Source of the DNA: Nitrospira sp.
Lineage (GTDB): Bacteria > Nitrospirota > Nitrospiria > Nitrospirales > Nitrospiraceae
Direction of reading: 5' to 3'
Length of the DNA stretch: 64,000 nt
Assembly (NCBI GenBank): GCA_024760545.1
Contig: CP060502.1
Location: 62,001-126,000 of the forward strand
This document shows, piece after piece, positions 61,501 through 64,000 of the stretch; positions within the stretch are counted from its first letter, which is position 1; every line of letters starts with the position of its first letter. A program made the position numbers and the translations under genes. The notes under the pieces are model-generated. The model saw only the letters and a program-made list of their open reading frames with translations, had not been told where the DNA came from and ran no database searches.

Positions 61501-62174
61501 TCGATTTCGCTGATCACTTTACCAATCTCGAACAGTTCTACGAACACCAAAAGTCCACGTGGGAAAGGTTACGGAAGGCGCATGGCCGTTTTCAGCGAAA
61601 TCGCCTTGAGCTTGAGAGAGATGCGCTGGCTGGAATGGCGCTCAAACGGATGCAGCAAATCCTGAACGCGTCGAGTCCGTACAGCCTGATCAAAGAGACC
61701 GAGGGGCTCATTGCCACAGTCAGTACCATTAATAGCGCCCTCGTGGCTGCAGCTCGCCAGCAGGCTCTTGCCAAGATTGACGTGCATCTCGTCACAGTCA
61801 CCAGGGATATTGAGGCAGCCAAGGGAGACGCAGGACTTCGCGCTGCCTGCATGAGGCCACTGGAAGAACTTAAGGGCGCAGTCCAGTCTGAAGAGAGTCT
61901 GGCTCACATCACACAAATAGAGACGGAGGCTCTGAAAGAATTCGATCTTGCAACCTCTCGGATAGAAGAATCTGTTCGGAAAGCCACAGAGCAGCCCAAG
62001 GAAAAAGGAGAGCAGCCCAAGCCTATTCTCAAGAAGAAACGGGTAGTGGAGCCGGCCAAGCTGGTCGCATCTCCCTATTTGGAAACGCAGGCGGATGTCG
62101 AAGCATTTCTTAAGACACTGCGATCGGAGTTGGAGCAGGCACTCACTAAGGACGAACGCATCGAGATCCGCTGA
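58593..62174 (+). CDS. brxC: BrxC P-loop ATPase of BREX
   Basis: A 1193-residue ATPase with the N-terminal P-loop GFFGSGKSHF (75-84) and a Walker B-like HRLIFLVDEVGQFIG at about 265-280. It also has AWVVVTSQEDID and a long C-terminal half rich in coiled coils, ending in Lys/Glu-rich segments (KEKGEQPKPILKKKR). This is the large ATPase of type 1 BREX and is usual in length. The upstream gene is 12 bp away and pglX starts 23 bp downstream. Confidence 0.93.
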   Translation: MNIQNLFERDLFRSINGVVKADQLDESSVWQELDEFVVTRELDQHLRRFFSTYGDAIKHPQDPDVAGKIGVWVSGFFGSGKSHFIKVLSYLLQNKTHTHQGQTKRAVEFFENKFKDAMLFGDIKRAIASNTDVILFNIDSKADHRIGRDAILAVFLKVLNEMQGYCGDYPQIAHLERHLEGRGKLTQFHDVFRKATGSEWVADRDAYHFHRDEIVKALGETLKMSKESAEKWVDGAEGSFALTVENLCKWVKEYLDSKGEEHRLIFLVDEVGQFIGTDSHLMLNLQTITEELGTICKGRAWVVVTSQEDIDAVLGEMKQSKANDFSKIQGRFRTRLSLSSANVDEVIQSRLLAKREEVKSDLQEVFRKKGDILKNQLTFTNCGMTFKNVKDGEDFVQNYPFVPYQFQLVQKIFEAIRRAGATGLHLSRGERSILDAFQSAGKEVALKEVGILVPLYRFYPSIESFLDTVVKKTIDQAKDNPSLEHPFDISLLQVLFLIRYVEEIKGNVDNLVTLCIAEIDADRLALRRKIEGSLQRLEKETLINRSGDLYFFLTNEERDINREIKNVELSSGEEAKLLGELIYNDVLKEQRKHRHAENKMDFAFNRFCDLLPVGNRLDGVLQLSVITPLNDEYGLYDNAKCLLDSSTEGGSILVRMGNDETLGRELRTYLQTEKYVRHKNDGTLPESAKRILRDISGNNQDRRARLVTLLGEMFAGADFYAAGQPLKLKASMPLAALDESLGYLVKNTFNKMGYLKRLSQEPLKEIQAIIRSNDIGQQTLVMATEEGNKQAIDDLRNYVALMSSNNKQVVLQDMIDKRYSLRPYGWPEEEVVILIARLMVLGEISLMMDGTLVPLDKAYDAITTPAKRRKIVILKRQTTDPKAIQDARTLGKELFHEMGPDGEDALFAFLQNKLKSWQSSLMTYRPLAETGDYPGKDQIADGLLRVKKLLASDNSYKFIQQLNEQKNELLDFADHFTNLEQFYEHQKSTWERLRKAHGRFQRNRLELERDALAGMALKRMQQILNASSPYSLIKETEGLIATVSTINSALVAAARQQALAKIDVHLVTVTRDIEAAKGDAGLRAACMRPLEELKGAVQSEESLAHITQIETEALKEFDLATSRIEESVRKATEQPKEKGEQPKPILKKKRVVEPAKLVASPYLETQADVEAFLKTLRSELEQALTKDERIEIR

Positions 62175-62197
62175 GAAGAGATCATGAGATTGGCAAT

Positions 62198-64000
62198 ATG
62201 AACCGCACCAAGCTCAAGACCTACGCCCCACAAGCTCGCCGGGATTTCATCCAGGCTGTCACAGATCGCGCTGCCTTCTATGGTCTGACTGAGAAGAAGA
62301 TCGAACCCATCACCGAGAACGGCGACGTGGCTATTATCGGTGGCCGCGCCTTTCCTCGCGCTATTGCGAGCAAACGCAAAGCCTTGGAAGAACGGATTGC
62401 CCAATACGGCTTCGGGCAGACCATGGACGCAATTGCCTACACCTGGTTTAACCGCTTGGTCGCTATCCGGTACATGGAACTGCATGGGTATCTTGACCAT
62501 GGCTACCGGGTACTGACCCATCCCGACGCATCGAAGTCGATTCCTGAGATCCTCGAACAGGCCGAACATCTCGATCTGCCGGGCTTGGACAAGCACAAGG
62601 TTATTGAGCTGAAATTGGAAGGCAGCAAAGAAGCTGAGCTGTACCGGATGCTGCTACTCGCTCAGTGCAACGCGTTGTACAAGACGATGCCGTTTCTCTT
62701 TGAGTGGATCGACGACGAAACAGAACTCCTCTTGCCCGATAACCTGCTCCACACAGACTCGCTGATCCGCAAGCTCGTCGGCGAGATCGACGAAAACGAC
62801 TGGCAGGAGGTCGAGATCATCGGCTGGCTCTACCAGTTCTACATCGCCGAGCGCAAAGACGAAGTTATGGCCCGCAAGAGCGCCGTGCCGACGGAAGACA
62901 TTCCGGCCGTCACCCAGCTCTTCACCCCGCATTGGATTGTCCGTTACCTTGTCGAGAACTCGCTCGGCCGCCTCTGGCTGCTGAACCGCCCCGGCTCCCG
63001 GCTTCGTGAGCAGATGCCCTACTATATCGAGGGGGAAACTGAGACCGACTTCCTCAAGATCACCAAGCCTGAGGACATCCGCCTGTTAGACCCCGCGTGC
63101 GGAAGCGGGCACATGCTCACCTATGCCTTCGACCTGCTCTTCCGTATCTACGAGGAAGAAGGCTACGTGCCAAACGAGATTCCTGCGCTCATCCTGAAGC
63201 ACAATCTCTATGGTCTGGAAATCTGCCCCCGCGCGGCGCAGCTCGCCGAGCTGGCCCTCGTCTTCAAGGCCCGGGAAAAATCACGGCGCTTCTTTCAGCC
63301 CAGCACTCTTGTTCAGCCCCACATTCTTGCATTGCAAGACATCCGCTTCGACGAAGGCGAACTCCGCGACTACATCGCAGCGCTCGAACTCGGCACTCTC
63401 TTTAATGAGCCCATGCTGAAACTCCTACATCAGTTCGAGCAAGCCACCACCTTTGGTTCGCTCATTCAGCCCTGCCTGGACGAACAGAACATCACCTTTG
63501 CCCGTCAGGCCATGAAGACCAAAGACCTCGGCGGCCAGCTCTTTCTCCGTGAGACTCACGGCAAAGTCCTCCGCGTCTTGGAACAGGCGGAGATGTTGTG
63601 CCAGAGGTATCACGTTGTCGTGGCCAATCCGCCATATATGGGCGGGGGAGCGATGAATCCTCTTCTCAAAGAATATGTGAAGAAACATCTGACTTTGAGT
63701 AAACAAGACCTAATGACGTGCTTTATGCAGCGGGCAACAACGTTGGCAGTCCCCTTTGGCACGATAGCAGTAATTAATCTTCCCTCTTGGCTTTTTCTTT
63801 CTTCTTTTGAAGCCTTCAGAATCTACCTCATAGCAAATGAGACCATCTCCAGTTTGCTACATCTTGGGCGCGGTATATTCGGCTCAGATTTCGGGACGGT
63901 TGCGTTTGTGCTCAAGAATTGCCCGGCAAACGGACGCAAGGGGATTTATCGAAGGCTTTTTGAACGGCATGTTGAGGTCGATTCAGTGAATGAAATAGAG
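62198..64000 (+). CDS. pglX: PglX (BrxX) N6-adenine methyltransferase, 3' partial
   Basis: The frame starts at 62198 and is open for 601 codons to the window edge. A full PglX is about 1100-1200, so only about half is present. N-terminal helices (LKTYAPQARRDFIQAVTDRAAFYGL) precede the SAM motif DPACGSGHM (298-306) and the catalytic NPPY at 477-480 (VVVANPPYMGG). It is the DNA methyltransferase that marks self DNA in BREX. Completion, and the expected pglZ and brxL, would lie beyond the window. Confidence 0.93.
   Translation, partial: MNRTKLKTYAPQARRDFIQAVTDRAAFYGLTEKKIEPITENGDVAIIGGRAFPRAIASKRKALEERIAQYGFGQTMDAIAYTWFNRLVAIRYMELHGYLDHGYRVLTHPDASKSIPEILEQAEHLDLPGLDKHKVIELKLEGSKEAELYRMLLLAQCNALYKTMPFLFEWIDDETELLLPDNLLHTDSLIRKLVGEIDENDWQEVEIIGWLYQFYIAERKDEVMARKSAVPTEDIPAVTQLFTPHWIVRYLVENSLGRLWLLNRPGSRLREQMPYYIEGETETDFLKITKPEDIRLLDPACGSGHMLTYAFDLLFRIYEEEGYVPNEIPALILKHNLYGLEICPRAAQLAELALVFKAREKSRRFFQPSTLVQPHILALQDIRFDEGELRDYIAALELGTLFNEPMLKLLHQFEQATTFGSLIQPCLDEQNITFARQAMKTKDLGGQLFLRETHGKVLRVLEQAEMLCQRYHVVVANPPYMGGGAMNPLLKEYVKKHLTLSKQDLMTCFMQRATTLAVPFGTIAVINLPSWLFLSSFEAFRIYLIANETISSLLHLGRGIFGSDFGTVAFVLKNCPANGRKGIYRRLFERHVEVDSVNEIE

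Noticed and set aside
1-64000. CRISPR arrays, tRNA and rRNA genes
   Set aside because: Reading through the window showed no evenly spaced direct repeats and no cloverleaf or ribosomal RNA sequence.

Overview
The window is one stretch of a bacterial chromosome with moderately high GC content, and it is entirely protein-coding on both strands. No rRNA, tRNA or CRISPR array was found. The gene mix suggests an environmental Gram-negative bacterium: outer-membrane channels, an RND copper efflux pump, a bufferin operon, Tat and lipoprotein signals, sigma-54 control, a DUF2934 protein and several DedA/TVP38 proteins. A Nitrospira-like (Nitrospirota) host is my best guess from gene flavour. It is an inference, because no phylogenetic marker is present.

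Layout. 1-17.6 kb holds stress and membrane genes: two TVP38 proteins, a Crp-type regulator, a MerA-like flavoprotein oxidoreductase, HxlR- and TetR-regulated modules, and a four-gene bufferin operon (bufA-bufB-bufC-doxX) that is expected to handle copper. 17.7-25.7 kb holds a minus-strand gene train (AhpD-like, cysteine hydrolase, DsrE, PPOX, periplasmic binding protein, SDR). It faces a divergent GAF sigma-54 activator across an intergenic region with a 13-bp-arm palindrome and a sigma-54-like promoter. 26.3-35.5 kb is a co-directional metal block: merR-merT-merP, an AhpD-like gene, a periplasmic DsrE gene and cusCBA. 35.7-43.1 kb is an arsenic/phosphate block: arsM-arsR-arsS-pstS-pstC-pstA-pstB, a PhoB-type regulator with a decayed receiver, and a PiT-permease remnant.

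43.4-64 kb is a defence island. It begins with a type III CBASS operon (TRIP13-like ATPase, a HORMA-associated protein, a HORMA protein, a CD-NTase and NucC). NucC keeps its catalytic residues D73, E104 and K106. A divergent XRE-ImmA/IrrE regulator with a PIN-domain partner follows, then a Tn3 transposase remnant with a candidate terminal repeat, a WYL regulator, an AddB/AddA-like nuclease-helicase pair, and the start of a type 1 BREX operon (brxA, brxB, brxC, pglX). pglX runs off the end of the window.

The strongest unexpected signals lie outside genes. (1) Palindromes of the form TGTRA-N6-TYACA recur upstream of metal and stress genes, including beside the Crp-family gene itself, which implies a local Crp regulon. 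(2) Two diverged copies of a noncoding element of about 165-170 bp sit just upstream of the AddAB-like pair and just upstream of brxA, as if the two defence modules share a duplicated leader or promoter. (3) An inverted-repeat operator lies between the CBASS operon and the XRE-ImmA gene.
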